DNA of 64,000 nucleotides, taken from Sipunculus nudus. Lineage: Eukaryota; Annelida; Sipuncula; Golfingiida; Sipunculidae. Positions within the stretch are counted from its first letter, which is position 1. The number at the start of each line of letters is the position of its first letter. The notes beneath the pieces are model-generated. The model did no database searches, was not told the DNA's origin, and saw only the letters and a list, made by a program, of their open reading frames with translations. Shown here in pieces: positions 26,764 through 41,700 of the stretch. Made by a program: the position numbers and the translations under genes. The stretch spans positions 39,827,956 to 39,891,955 of the forward strand of contig CM049318.1 of the NCBI GenBank assembly GCA_026874595.1. The letters run 5' to 3'.

Positions 26764-29700
26764 ACTTGTTATACTCACAAAACTGAAATTTTGCAAAATG
26801 ACATGAGGAAACATTTTTCAAGCATGTTATTTGCAATTGCATGGTGATTTATATACTAAAACAGAAATATCAAAGAAAATATTTGCATGTTCAAAATTAT
26901 GTGCTGACAACAGATGAATGGTCAAGCTCAGTAATGCATTTGATTGCATTGACACAAACGGGTGGTCAGTATCATCTCCTGCATAATGAGTGAGCGTGAC
27001 TATAGCAACTAACTACTCAAAGAGTTTATCATGAGTCAACAGGCTGACCTTGATGTTCACAGGGTCTTTTAGGTTTTACATTTGCAAGTCCAAATAAAAT
27101 GTTGTGAACTGTAAGGATCTCTTTATCCATCCATTTATGTCTAGTGTTAACAGATTAACAATCAGATATACTGTATACATGTGATTTGCATCATTCATCA
27201 AAACTTGATTTAAATGCTATTGGATCCACCAACACTCAGCATTTCCTTTAACAGCTGTCCTACCAGAACCAAACAAGACATCAGTGCTGCTTGGAATATT
27301 TGTGACCATTTGTTCAACATGGCACCCTTGTGAAATTTGTGAATAATGCATGCTGGTGAAAATTTCTGGTTTTACAGTATGCATATATCAGGGATCCATC
27401 CATTTCCTTGAAAGTTATGGTGAGCCTGTGGAGAAAATCCAGACTCAATCGCATTTATTAAGGCATTGAATCAGGCTTTTTTTGTACATTTTTGTGTCAA
27501 ATTCAGTTACTTTGGTCCATCCAAAACACTGAATATTAGTAGAGATATGATAGTTCACATATCTTTAAGGCCACACAGGTGTCACATCAGATCTATAAAC
27601 TATTTTTGTCTTTTTTTTAAACAAAAAATACATCTGATGCTCAGGATCAGTATCAATGTATCAGGATAAGATATGAACATAAATTTGGCCAAAGTGATAA
27701 CCAGTGCAGCCAGGTTTGTGACATAACCATGACATCTTTATGTGACAGGTTGTCACTGAGGTGGCATCTAAGCAGGAAGACCGGGGAGGTGTTACGAGTG
27801 ATGGACCGAGGGACCTCCAGTATTAACTCCATTCTCAGGTCAGTCTGTCAGCTGCAATACAGTGAAACCTGTGTTATGAGACCATCCATAAGGACTAACC
27901 AAAAGTGGTCTTAATTCACAGGTGGTCTTATTTGATGAGTCAATTATAATCAATGTTAATACTTTCGATTGACCAAGGGTGGCTTTAATAGACAGGTGGT
28001 CTCATAAGAGGGGTGGTCTTACAGATAGGTTCCACTGTGTATTCATTAGTAACCAGGTGGTTAGACATTGGGCCTTGAAATTTGAATTCATTCCCAGAAA
28101 ATGCTAATGTAAATGCTAGTAGGAAAGTTTTATCGAGATTCATAAGGTGTTACAATAGCTATAATAGTTTTGTAAATTTTATGCATCCTTACCATTTATT
28201 GTTAAATATGTCATCTTCAGTTACTGACTCCATAAACTCTGTTTAAATTTTTATCCAGAAAAGGAGACACTGCGTCTAAAGCAATATTAATTTATTCAAA
28301 CAATTATCACCAAAAATTATCATGTAGGTGTCATCTGATTTATCAGTACAAGAAGGATCTGTAGCTCTGACCAATATTCACACAAAACTACTGATATTTT
28401 GCACATACAAATGATGATAACCTTTTTGATCCATCAGAGAGTATGTTGATTCTTTAAAGCATTGTTTATTTACAGCTATGTGTTTTTCAACATCCTGCCA
28501 ACCATTGCAGACATCATCATAGCCATTGTATACTTCCTGTCAGTGTTTGGTGCTTGGTTTGCTTTAATAGTGTTTGCAACTATGGTTCTCTATTTGTGTG
28601 AGTAAAGTGTTTTTCATTATCAATGGAATATTCATTTAACATAATCTTCTAGATTTACTTCAGATTTTTTTCATAATTTTTTTTATTTTCACAGCAGGTA
28701 AAAATTTTAGTTCAGGTTTCATTGTATTAACAGTTACAGCAGATATGGTTTGCATTAGTTTGACAGAAATCTTAAAAATGAAAGGTAAATATGCAGTTTG
28801 TTTGACCACAGAAAATCTGGCCAAGTGAGGGAGTTTTACAATCTTAAATGTTCCTACTATAAGGTACTCCCAGCTGTAAAGGGTATATTTTGAGGTATAT
28901 GATGTCCCTATACATCTATAAAGGTTTGCTATTCCATCATTTTGACAGTCGGAATTGCTCAATTTGATCATTTTAAACTTTATCAGGCTACCAGAAATAA
29001 GTTTTACTATTTACTACTCATAACTCTGTATATCACGAAAAAAATGGTTCAACCATTTGGATGGAATTTTTATAATGCTGCACACTGAGGTATGAGTATA
29101 GTGACCAATATTCAACCAAAACAGTTTAATGTCAGTCATCCCAGTTCAGACAGACATGATGAAATGGTGGTCTGTGCACTACAAAGTTTCATATATTAAC
29201 CCTGTGTTAGGTGAGGGTTATTGTTTTCACACAGTTTTCTGTGTTTTTTTCCCATGATATCTGACGAATGGTATTTTTGATGTTATTGAAATTTATAATA
29301 TATGTTGGTATTGTGAAAATCTTCAAGTGATGTTAATTCAAGGGTAAATAACCCTGGGATGAGCGTTTTATGGAGTTTTATAGCATATTTGTTTACAAAA
29401 GGACGTAGGATGTGACTTTATGGCTAAATCTGGAATGCGAGTAGTGATTTCACAAATTATACCAGCGTCACTCCACATGCCATTTCCCTTATAAGTGTCA
29501 GTATGTCAATGTAAAGCATACAACATGGAGGCCATGGTTGTTGTTTGTTGTGTTTAAAGTCAAGAGCAGCAATACAACAATGTCCAGATGTATTTTCAAA
29601 ACATTTTCAAAGTAAAATTTCCCAAGAATAACAAACGCACCAACTTTAAACACCATCTCCTGAGGCAGGGATTGGGAACCCATATTGGATGCTTCTTAAA

Positions 29701-32700
29701 TTTTATTATCTTTTTGTTTTGACATAAAAGACCGGTTATTACCAGGAATACACTTAACAGATGTAAGTTGGCTTTAGATGTATTTGGATTAAGGCTCCCT
29801 TACTTGTGTTCTCTTAATCCTGCTTCTTACTAGCAAATTTGCTGGAAGAGGATTAAAACAGATGATTGCCATCAGTTGCTGGCACCTGAAGTACAACCAT
29901 ATTTGATTGAGGGTCTATGGCCAGTTGATCAAACCAGATTTAAGATTCAGCACAACCTTGATAGAAGGAAAACGTGGGCAAAATGGTGTGTATATAAAAG
30001 TAAAATGTCAAACATGGCAGAGTTTCTTCCTGATATAAAAGACAGTCACGATCATCTTGTCAGACTGCCATTTATTTGAGCTGACACAGCCCTATTCAGG
30101 AGAGACCACATGATTGTAGCACTTTGGGTGAATGTAGATCTGCGCTAAGCCAATGCCTAGACCCAATCCATGACATCTGTCTCCAGTGGCAGATCCAGAG
30201 GGGGGGTCAAGACCTTTTGTGCTGCAACAACCTTTTTTCAGGGGTTTCAACCAATTTTTCTGGCCTGGACACCTCCCTTTCTGGACCTATGAACCTTTTT
30301 AGAGTTTTCATAAGAGACTTCCTGGGTTGGACCCTCCCCTTTCCAAAATCCTGGATCTGCCCATGGTCTCTGTGACAGATAGTCTAGACATTCATACTTC
30401 TATAAGAAAAAGTGCAAAGTGAAATAATAGGTGATATATATTAACTTTCAAAATCTTGAATTCTCCTGTTTGCAGAGTCTTATATAATTTTCTAGTCATT
30501 TATTCTATCCAAGAAAATTTTCTATGAATCTTTTCATATCTTTAAATTGTACCCTTGAGTCTGAACTATGTACCTGTTATCTTATGTTTATATATATTCC
30601 AGTTTTTACTATTGTCATCACTGAATGGAGGACAAAGTTTCGCAGAAAAATGAATATCCTTGACAATGAACGCAATGCCAAAGGAGTAGACTCCCTCCTT
30701 AACTTTGAAACTGTAAGTAACTTAACCAGATATATTTAATAAACAACCAGCAGTTGCCTAAGAAATATGTTTACACATAAATGATTAGGTATGAAATGGT
30801 ATGCAAAATAGAACATTCTAGAAGTTGTCAGATTATGAAGCAGATGAATTGGCAATAGAAAAGAAAAAACAAATAAGACATGCAGATGTAATATACAGGA
30901 CTTAGGGTGACCTTTTATTTAATTCAAAATTTAAAGATATTTGGATCTAGTTAAAAGAGAGGAACTTTGGTCTGAAACATCATTTTACTATGTAAAGCAT
31001 CTTTTTTAAGCCTGCAGTAAGAATATTCTCTCCTATGTCCCATTTCATCAATCAAATCACACAGCAGCTAGTTATACACTACGGTCGTCCCAGGTCTGCT
31101 TTTTTTCTTAACAGCTGCTTTGTATTGCAAGGTTCTCTGGGCATGACCACCAGGGTAGGCACAGGGCAAGGAATTGCTATCAGATCAATGACAGTGTGGT
31201 ATCATGTTGTGCATCCAGCTCCAAATTTTAAATATGAGACACCCGCGCTCAGTGGCCTGATCACAATAAGACACCCACTCTCGTTAGTCTGGTTCTTGGC
31301 CCTTTGTCAGAACCAGTGAAATCAGGCCACTGAGAGCGGATGTCGCATGTTTACAATATGAAGCTGGATTCTTGCTCTGACCCTGGAGGTCATGCCCAGA
31401 GAACCTTGCTTTAAAAAGCAGCAGTTAAAATAATGATATGTCATGATACAAGTTGCTTTTTTTTTACTTCATTCTACATTTGATCAAACAAGTTATCAGT
31501 ATGTTATAATTCCAGAAAGTATTCCCTTATGACCATTGTAGTAATATACTAAAATTAGTTAATTAAACTTCTGAATTTTATTGTACTATTTTGTTGATGC
31601 TTGTAATGACTGAAACATTCTTACAATCAAATTATTATCAGTGAACTTTAAAGTATAACATTGATTTTTTTAAATTATTTTTTTTTCAGTTTCAGAATTT
31701 TTTTCACATGATCATTAAAAAGGAGGCAGTATACTTTGCCTGTGCAGATTATAATGTCAGTTTTAATACATATAGACAATTAACAGTACTGAAGAGAATG
31801 TAACTAACTTGTTTTCTTGTATATTATCTCTTCTAGGTAAAGTATTATGGAGCAGAAGAATATGAAGTTGGTCGGTACAGGGATGCTATCAACAGTTATC
31901 AGGTAACATCACAGTGTTTTATTTAATTATGACCCATATCTTAAACTTTAGAAGCCAAAAATAATGACTGGGATTGAAGTTCAAAGTTCTAACTTAGACG
32001 CTGTGAATGTAAAGTGCAACAGCCACCTGGTTACTTACAGTATAAGTGGTCAGTTTAAACACAGGATACGGCTTATCTGTTTGTTAACCATCAAGATGTT
32101 TACAAGAGGTACCGGTTTCTGTGGCTCAGGGATAGAGCGCAGGACTCAAAGCCAGGAGATCTAAGTTCAAATCTCAGCCGACAGGGTGAGCGCTCTGCAG
32201 GCTTAATGGGGAGACTGTGCCCATCAGTCGTGTTTGTGCCTTTAGAGGGTTCCTCGGTGTAATGACCCAGTAATGGAGATGTCACACACCCAGGGCCCAT
32301 AGGAGTGGTACACCGAACCTGGTTAACACCAGGAAAAATCAGATATAAGCCCCTGACATGTAGTCCGAAACTAGAACGGAACTCTGCAGATGTACATATA
32401 CTTAGTTAAGCAAAGCATTAAAAATGAAGGTGATTACCTCCACAAAAAAAATCTAAAAAAAATGTTTACTAGAAGGAAAATTAACTAGGACAGATGTTTC
32501 AGTATATTTATTCCTTTCAAATGGGTATGCAAATCATTTTGGACATCTCCATACACTAGTACAAATATTTTCACAACTGATAAAGCCCAATTTTTAAAAA
32601 AATCTACTCGAGGGTCAATTTCAAAATGTTTTGTACCTGATAATACCAGTTTGTTTATTGGTCCATTTATTAATTTGAAAGCTCACAAAATGTTTTGGCA

Positions 32701-35700
32701 CTTGCCCAAACACTGCAAATAGCACCATGGCCAGAGCACACATGTGACTGTTGTATGCCTGCCTGCATGTTGCACTATTAATAGAGTGTACAAGTTGTTT
32801 GCTTTTGTGCAACATATCACATGTATAGACAACCAGCCATCACTCCAAAACCATGAAAGATTTAAGCCTCAGCCCTGTGTGGTCACAAAATGTTTTGGAT
32901 CATTTTACACTCAACTGACTGGGCTGTACTTTATCATGGAACCAATAATTGTTTTAGAACTTATGATGGTTAAACTTGATACACTGATAGGCCTCAGTGG
33001 AAACCCAAAGTTAGGTCATTGTGACCTCTACACACCACAGGTTTAATAAATACATGTAAAAAGCCAGATTTCTCAGAAAAAAGCTTGATGGATTGTCATG
33101 AGATTTAAGTGCTATTTCATCTTGACAAACTTTAATGCTGCAAATAACTTGTGGTCCCATCCACAACTTTTGACATGTTTTATTTTATACTTTTTTTACA
33201 CTGCTAAAACTGGATTAATGTTTTGTGATACAGGACAGTGAATGGTTGTCAATAGCAACCATGAACCTGCTGAATACAGTCCAGAACATCACTATAAATG
33301 TGGGTCTGCTCGGAGGTTGCCTCCTGTGTGCGTGGTACGTAGTTGACCACAAAGGACTGACTGTGGGTGATTACGTCTTATTCTCAACATATGTGGTACA
33401 GCTGTACGGGCCCCTCAATTTCCTCGGCACTATATACAGGTTTGTTAAGTTTTTATTTTGTAAGTTTCAATATGCATGTTAAAGGCTTTTTTCCACCTGT
33501 GTATGTCAATCTGTTATCAGCATATCTGAAAAAAAAAAGTTTCTGGGAAATTTGTTTGTAGATTATTATCTAAGTTATGTTGAAACCCCTATCCCACACA
33601 CCAAAAATAATTAAAACTAAAAAAAAATCAAATTATTAGTTTCAGAGATTGTGAACAGGTGGCACTTGTGGTAAATGTCATATTTCTTCTAAAAAAATTG
33701 TTTATGTTAAGATTGCAAGTACTTATTTAACACTTATTTAACTGTCTCATCAATTCCACAGGATATATTATGGCCAATCTTTGACAGAAAATTTTGACCA
33801 GTTAGTTCTTATTATGCCTTACCCAATGAAAATAAATGTTTATGAGATGAAAAGGGGGATTTGCATAATTAACATAGAAACCAGGTTCCCTGAAAGAAAC
33901 ATGTTTCATCAAGCCTAGCTCGAGTCTACTGTTATCAGCCTGACACTTTTATCCCCGTAACTCTATGTGAACAACAGCTGTGTTCATAGTCCAGTGGCAG
34001 TTTACTCACAATGATTTCACTTTCATTTTGGCAAGACAGCTAAAACCATGCACTGTCCACCAGTAACAATCCAGACCTACAAATATTCAGTTTATGGTAT
34101 ATAGTTTTATGGTACAGCCTGAGAGCAGAGATGGTAATACTGATGCAGCAATATACAAAAACCCTTAATTTCTTTACCTCAGGGCAATTATCTAAAGGAG
34201 TGTTTCCATATTGTATAAGAAGGCACCATTTATTTATTTATTGTTGATACATATTTTAAATATATCTATCAGGATGAATACCAATTAATTGTCTGTTGGA
34301 ACAAGTGATAATCCCAGTACTGTTAATAGACTCTACTGAAATTCTATGAGTAACTGATCATGTTTTATGTTTATTTGTTCTTTTATAAATATTTTTTTTG
34401 GTGTAATACTTTAATGTGTTATTTTTCAGAACAATTCAGCAGGCATTTATTGACATGGAGAACATGTTTGAACTGCTCAATGAAAACCAAGAGGTCAAGG
34501 ACATAGCGGGAGCACCTTCTTTGAAGGTCACACAGGGGGCAATTGAGTTCAACAAGGTCAACTTCCACTATGACCCAAGGTCTAAGGATTTGCATATTCG
34601 AATATATGAAACCACTTTTAAAAAATTTTCTTAAGAATTTAAACATAATAGTAATCAAACAATGTTAATTTTGTGTTTAACAACAGGATGGCAATAGTTT
34701 TCAACAGAATATATGAAAATTATTAAAAATACCAAATCTTGTATATTTTTGTAAAGTGCAGGTTCTGCAGAATCATATCAGAAAACTATTATTATTAAAT
34801 GTTACAAAACAGATAAGGAATTTTATATTTTATTGATAAATTTAACTTTTCTTGACCTCATGAATATAAATTTTATACAGTACACTTAAAATCATTAGCC
34901 CATGCACAAACTAACTAATTGACAGTGTATGTATTAGGATAAGTATTTGTTATGTTCTGCAGTACACTAACAAGTGGTAGAAATGTTATTGGTCATGGTG
35001 AGTAATATTTATACTGAAGCATACATTATGAATGTTTTTATATATTTCAAAGACTGTTTTATTTTAAATTTCAGCAAACCAATACTGAAAGATGTGACAT
35101 TTAGTGTTCCTCCTGGGCAAACATATGCTTTGGTAAGTATGACTTCAAGACACAATGAAATATTAGACAACCTAGATCATACAATACAAAATAGAGACAA
35201 AATATGTTCCAGACTAAAATAAGGTGGTCCAAAATAATTATAGAAAGTAATAAAGCAAAAGAGTGCGAAAATTTGTTTTATATCTGTTGTATTTTCATCT
35301 GTCATGTCTCTTTCTTGTTTCAAAATTTTAAATGAAAATTTTTAATTAGTTTCATTCAAACATACAATAAATTCTCATTTAAAGGAAGCAGGTGGAATCA
35401 TGGTAGATAAATGAATGAAAGAAACATGTTTAAAGATATTGCCATGAGGTGTAATATTCACCTATCAGATGTGGATTACTCGTTTTTGTTGATTAGAATA
35501 ATACATATTTTTTATTTTTATATAAAATGAAATTAATTAAATTTCATAAATATATGTATTATAAAACAAAATTGTGACTAGAGTTAAAATGTTTTAGGCT
35601 CTAATGTTAATTTAAAACAAACTTTTGGTTAGATTTTAAACGAAGGGGTTTTAGAAGTGGATTCAACCTGTATCTGATATGTATAGCTATCTGTTACCAG

Positions 35701-38700
35701 TACAAGAGCAATGCAGTATCACCCCACAATCATTTCAGTGCTTTATCTCTATTCATGTGTATCAGCACTTGTGTCATTTTATCATAAGACAGTATAATGA
35801 AGTCATAGTATCCAAAGTAGGGGTGTATATATATGTGATAATGCATGTTTTACTGTATGATTCACCATACCAGTAATAACTAGATAAACATCTTCATGCA
35901 ATGCATGAATTTTTATTAAGTGTGATTAATACATCATAATACAACCTTTCACCATTTCATTTACAATTTAATCAAACAGTCATTTTCTAAATATGTTTAG
36001 GGAGTCACAAAGATTACATGAAATATCTTGGTATTTCAGCTGGATAAATCATAAACCTTGAAAAGTGTCAAAAATTGTAAAATTTAATCTCCATAAGTGT
36101 AAGCCACTTCAAATTATAATACTCATAGATAATGACAACAATTGGCAACTATTTAAACCATGATAATCTTGTTTTGATAAACAGAGTACCGGTAACACTG
36201 AATTATTACCATTAATATTTGTGTTTTGGCAGGTGGGCCCATCAGGCAGTGGGAAGTCCACTATCATCCGACTGCTCTTCCGTTTCTATGACATCCAGTC
36301 AGGTTCAATAAGTATTGATGGCCAACACCTGTCTCAGGTAGTTTTCAAGTCCATGAAATAAGTGCTGTGTGAGATAGTTTGTGAGATTATGTCTTGGATA
36401 AAATTTACACATGGTTGTCATTCATTGTAATGTCCTAAGGATGTCTAATTGTGCTCCTCATGCAGCGTTTAAATACACTACAGTTGTCCCAGATCTCCCT
36501 GGCTGTAACCTCTGCTTTGTATAACAAGGTTCTCTGGGTCTGACCACCAGGGTTGGCACAGAGCTAAGAATTGTAATCAGAACTCGTGATTTGAATTGTG
36601 CATCCAGCTCAAAATTTTAAGCATGAAACGCCAGATCAGAACTGGTGTATTTAGAAATAGGTGTAAGAATTTGCATGGTGTTTACCAATTTCTCAGAATG
36701 AAATCTGGCTGAAATGCTTGAGTTTAAAATTAAATAAGTACTTGTTTTAACTTTTTTTGTTTTTAACTTCCTATTAACTTTTAACTTCCTGCCTTGAACA
36801 AGTGCAGTTTGATTTAGTTTCACTATGGAGTCTGAATTAAAGTTTAATCTGCAATGTAGCAAATTCAGATGAGACAGAGATTCACAATAAATGTACAAGT
36901 TTTGTCTCAGTAATACAAACATTGCCTGATATCACCTACTATCATGTGCATTGACAACCACACCTAATCATGTTCATGAGGGGTTAGCATAAAAGTATTA
37001 CCCGCGATGTTAGCTAATTCTACTATATTTAACTTTTCAGTATTTGTCAGTACAGTGAAATTTCATTAACATGACCACTTGCGGGACCAGCCAAAGTCAT
37101 CATATTAGCAGGGTGGTCGTGTTAGTGGGAGTTTTTATGATAATTACATTTATCTAGGACCAAAACAAATGGTCACCTTAGCAGGGGTGGTGGTCATAGC
37201 AAGTGGTCATCAGGTAAGTTTTCACTGCATGTCCTTTTTTACTTATAACTTCTCTTCTTCTGCCAGGTGACACAGACTTCCCTGAGACAAGCTATAGGGG
37301 TGGTCCCTCAGGATACAGTGTTATTTAATGCTGACATTCTCTACAATATCCGATATGGGAAAGTCACTGCGGAGCAGAGAGAGGTGGAAGAAGCTGCTCA
37401 GGCCGCCGACATCCATGATAGAATTCTTGGCTTCCCTGATGGTATGACTAGGTAGTTCAGCAAACCTCCAAGACTATATGTTCCTTATATGCAGTGGTCA
37501 TGATACATTTGGTATATAACTCATTCCACTCAACCACCACTTTCAGTTGCAGGGTTGGCTGCATATTGCCTCAAGGGAGTTATGTCTACTCTCTCATGTT
37601 TCTACCAAAATCTTGGATGTGTTAAAAACCCTTGACTTTCATCTTCAAGGTCAAATCAGCCAAAATAGAAATTTTTTGTGAACACTTTAACTTTTGAACC
37701 ACACAGTATTTTTTTGTGAAATTTGATACATGAATTTTTTCTACCTAAATCTCAAATGATTTCAAAAACTGGTGATCTTGACCTCTATCTTCAAGGTCAG
37801 ATCTTCAGAAATCTAGGATTTTTGTGAATCCCAAACTTTAGTCAATCCATATTTTTCCTCAAATTTGGGGATGGGCGGCCAATAGGGAGGGAAGCCATAT
37901 ATCTGTTTTTGCTTTGCAAAATCAAACTCATTCTAGATGACACAGGGCCAAAAATCCCAAACAATGAAAGCTTGATATCTCTAGTCTCACCAGGTTTGAA
38001 ACTGAAATACTCAATACTGATTGGATCAAGCATTATTCACGCTGTGCCAGCTCCCTGATGACAATCAGAGCTAATCGGGCTAATAAAAGAAGTTAGAGAA
38101 AAAATGTATATTATTATGGAACCTAATAACAACAGATCATGTAATCATGATCAGCACAAATTTTGTTACAGAGATAAAAAAATCGGATTCTGTAACACTA
38201 GGCAGTGTGAAATGTCTAGGGGAATGAATAAAGAAATGTCTAAGGGAATGAATAAAGAAATGTCTAGGGGAATGAATAAAGAAGTCAGTGTTTTTTTGTT
38301 AACAAATAATCATAACTTATTCTCATACCAATCCTGACATTAAAATACACTAAAACAATACAATTACACAGTATAACAATAAAATGTACAATACCAGAGT
38401 GTCCGGATCGTAGGCTTTGATTCTGGATACCACCACTGTCACAGCTCAACAAGAGTCCTTTAAAACCAATAATCCATGTAAATAGTAATAATCCAAAGGC
38501 AAACTTGAAAGTCCATTAAATATCTGACACCACTGCAATCATCAGTAAGCTCCCAAAACTGACGAGAAGGTAATACTCATAGTGCTCGCTGGTATTTTCC
38601 TTTCTGCCGGCTCTAAACACAGCCCCTAATTTATAGCTTCTCAACCGTAAATTCTAGAAATGGAAAATTCCAAAGGACAATTAACACGCACATGAACTGA

Positions 38701-41700
38701 CCTGAAACATCTAGAACAAAGAACGCTGTGTCTCTACACTCCAGACCCCACATGCGAGCCAGCACCCAACAAACAAGGTTCCCAAAGCAACAGACCATGC
38801 CTGCGCTACACGAATCAGAATGTCAACAGACATATGTAACACTCCTGTGCACAATAAAACAGATACCTGTAACAATATGACTTCTTTGTTAGGAGTATGT
38901 ATTTAAATCCACCAATAGGCAATAGTTGTTTTAAACTAACATAAGACCAAATGAAGTTTATATCATTTTAAATGAGATACATTGTTCTGTCTAATGCTAT
39001 ATGTGCTTGTGAGATTTATAATAATTTTGACATATGAATAAATAATATGTATAAAAAGTTTAGTATTCTGTGCACCAAGAAAGAGCAAGTGTAGGGGGCT
39101 TATTTTGAATAAGCTACATCCCAGTATTTGAAAATGTGTTTTCTTGTTTTAATATTATATTTCCTTGTTGTTTGTAGTTTAAATGTCATGTATTTGAGAA
39201 TTTTAATATTTAATTTCAAAAAAGAAGAAACAGAATGTATGGGTTAATTCTCACTAAAATTTATATATAGGAAGACTTAGAAATCTCTTTATTAATATTT
39301 ATATTATAAATACCATTTAACAGAATATTGTACATGGTTTAAAATTATATTTAATTTATAGAGCATAATTTTAAATTAAAACAATTCTTTTATTGATTTT
39401 AAATAAGGGGTTTTAGCCAGGGATGTTAATTCAAGGTTATTGTGGTTCAGCTTTGAATTCAAATTCTCTGCAAAGTCCCTAATATAATCAGCCTGTGTTT
39501 AACCTTTAAAGTACTGAACTGTTCTTATCTTTGACACAACAACGTTTACATATGATGCAACTACTTATAGAGCTGGCAAGATGTGTTCAGGTAAAGATCA
39601 ATACAAGAAGACAAATGCAATCATTGATTGCTCTGAAAAGAGTCAACACAATTTTTTGTGACTCTGAATACAAGGCCAAAAAAAAATAAAGGTATGTTCT
39701 TAGGCACTTTTTTTCAGAGTTTCAACAAAAATATCATATGATCAGAGAAAAGCATGATAATAACATTTTGTTTTTGCTAAACAGATAAAAGCACTACAAA
39801 ACAAAGGAAAGCTTATCAAATTTGTATTATTTTATCTTCTTGAAAGGTGAAAATCAAAATAAATTTTTTTATGGGGGGGGGGTTAAAATTAAAACATACA
39901 GTGCCTGAGAACCAAACCTGTAATTTTTTTGCCTAATCAATACAAGTATCAAGACAAGAATCAGTATGGACCAAATGTGTGATTAAATCAAATTTTTGGG
40001 ATGGATCACTTAATTTTTGGAGATATTTTATTGACACACAGGACCAAATACAAAAAAGGGTGAATTTGGTTAGCATGCTTCCAGATACTCCCTTAAATTA
40101 TATGAACCTACCTTTAGTAATTGTTTCTCTGCATAAGGCCCATCCCTCAACAAAATTGAATTTTTATATATATATTTTTCAGCTTTTGAGTCGAGAAGCA
40201 GACAAACATAATGCATTGATGACAAAACCTACCTGATTGTTTAATGCCATGAAATTATTTCATCTTCATTTATATTTTCTCAATGATGATGTTATGTCAT
40301 AGTGCTGCCACCTGGCAAGTTCACTGTTCAGTAAAGTTAAAATGAGGTAATTTTGAACTTGTAATATATAAAGGAATAAATGGAGATAAATTATGCCATT
40401 CAGTTGTCATGATTGATCCAGTTTGTATTAAGGTTTTAGTGTGTGTAGGTATGTGCATATTAATTTTTATTAACAGTGTAAAGCAAATGAACGTATGTTG
40501 AGGGTGTATAGTGTCACCATTTGTCATACTTTTTTGACATATATCATTAAACAGGAAATCAATCATGTCCAGTCAAGTGGTTAATTATTTATGTGATAAT
40601 ATGATGTTTTTTAGGATACAAGACAGTTGTGGGAGAAAGAGGTTTAAAACTGTCCGGGGGAGAGAAACAGCGAGTAGCGATAGCAAGGACCATCCTTAAG
40701 GCACCTGCTGTTGTTTTACTTGATGAGGTAAGTATCTCAGAAACAAGAAATTGATACAATGGAACCCCACAAATATGACAATCTGTAGGACTGACCAATG
40801 TGGAAGTAATTTTGGGATGGTCATTTTGTAAAATTCTAAGTTAGCTGGAACATTTACTGTGGAAGTGGTTAATTTGGCGTGACTGAATTTTCGCTCGTTT
40901 TTTAGCTCAGCTGACTTTCAGTCATGCTGGGCTATAGCGATGGGTCTTTGTCCGTCGTCCTTCAGTCTGTCCGTCCAGCTGGCCGGCCGGCCATTAGCAG
41001 GGCACAAATCGTAACCGTAGGGGCTAGGGCCATGAACCCTATGCAGTCTTAGAGGTTATAAAAAGATCTCCTTGCAAACCTGAAATTAGGTCACTGCGAC
41101 CTATATTCTCGAAGTTATGGGGTGTGTTTGCACCCCCCAGAAATAACTCTTTGTGACAAAATTTTCATCCCAAACCTTCCATCTTTCACATACAGCTCAC
41201 CTACCAACAGGGGAAGAACCATAATTTTTTTGAGGTCAAAAGGTCAAAGGTCAAGGTCACAGGAGCCTCTTCTTTAAAAAGCCTATGGATGCATTTTAAG
41301 CCTACCCTTTCAGCCCAATTCTTTGATTTTTCACATATAGCTCACCTACTAAGTTGGAGAAGAATCCTATAGATTTTGAGGTCACAAGGTCAAAGGTCAG
41401 GGTCACAGGATCCACTTCTTTGAAAAGGTTGTGGACACATTTCAAGCTAGACTTTTCATTCCAAACCTTCCAGCACTGATATCGCTTCTCTGCCAACAGA
41501 GACCTGTTGATTTTGAGGTCAAAGGTCAAGTTCACAGCACCCACTTCTTGCGTGGAGTCATTTTCAGGCAAACTTTTCAATCTGTACCTTCCATCTGTCA
41601 TATATGGCTTACTTACCAATAAGGGAAGAAGCCTATTGATGTTGAGGTCAAAAAGTCAAAGGTCAAGGTCACAATATTTAATTGTTCTAAATGCTTGTGA

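Noticed and set aside
33225-33482. Separate membrane-protein genes suggested by individual open frames (also 34416-34634, 37267-37455, 45440-45751)
   Set aside because: These are single ABCB6 exons with intronic read-through at their ends; the joined reading explains them.
38104-38337. Open frame with an eight-residue repeat
   Set aside because: It lies in intron 14 and its repeat comes from a 24-bp tandem; no family features or start context.
38164-38874. Possible DNA transposon with TTGTTACAG ends
   Set aside because: Only nine terminal bases are inverted, similarity stops at once, and no target duplication is present.
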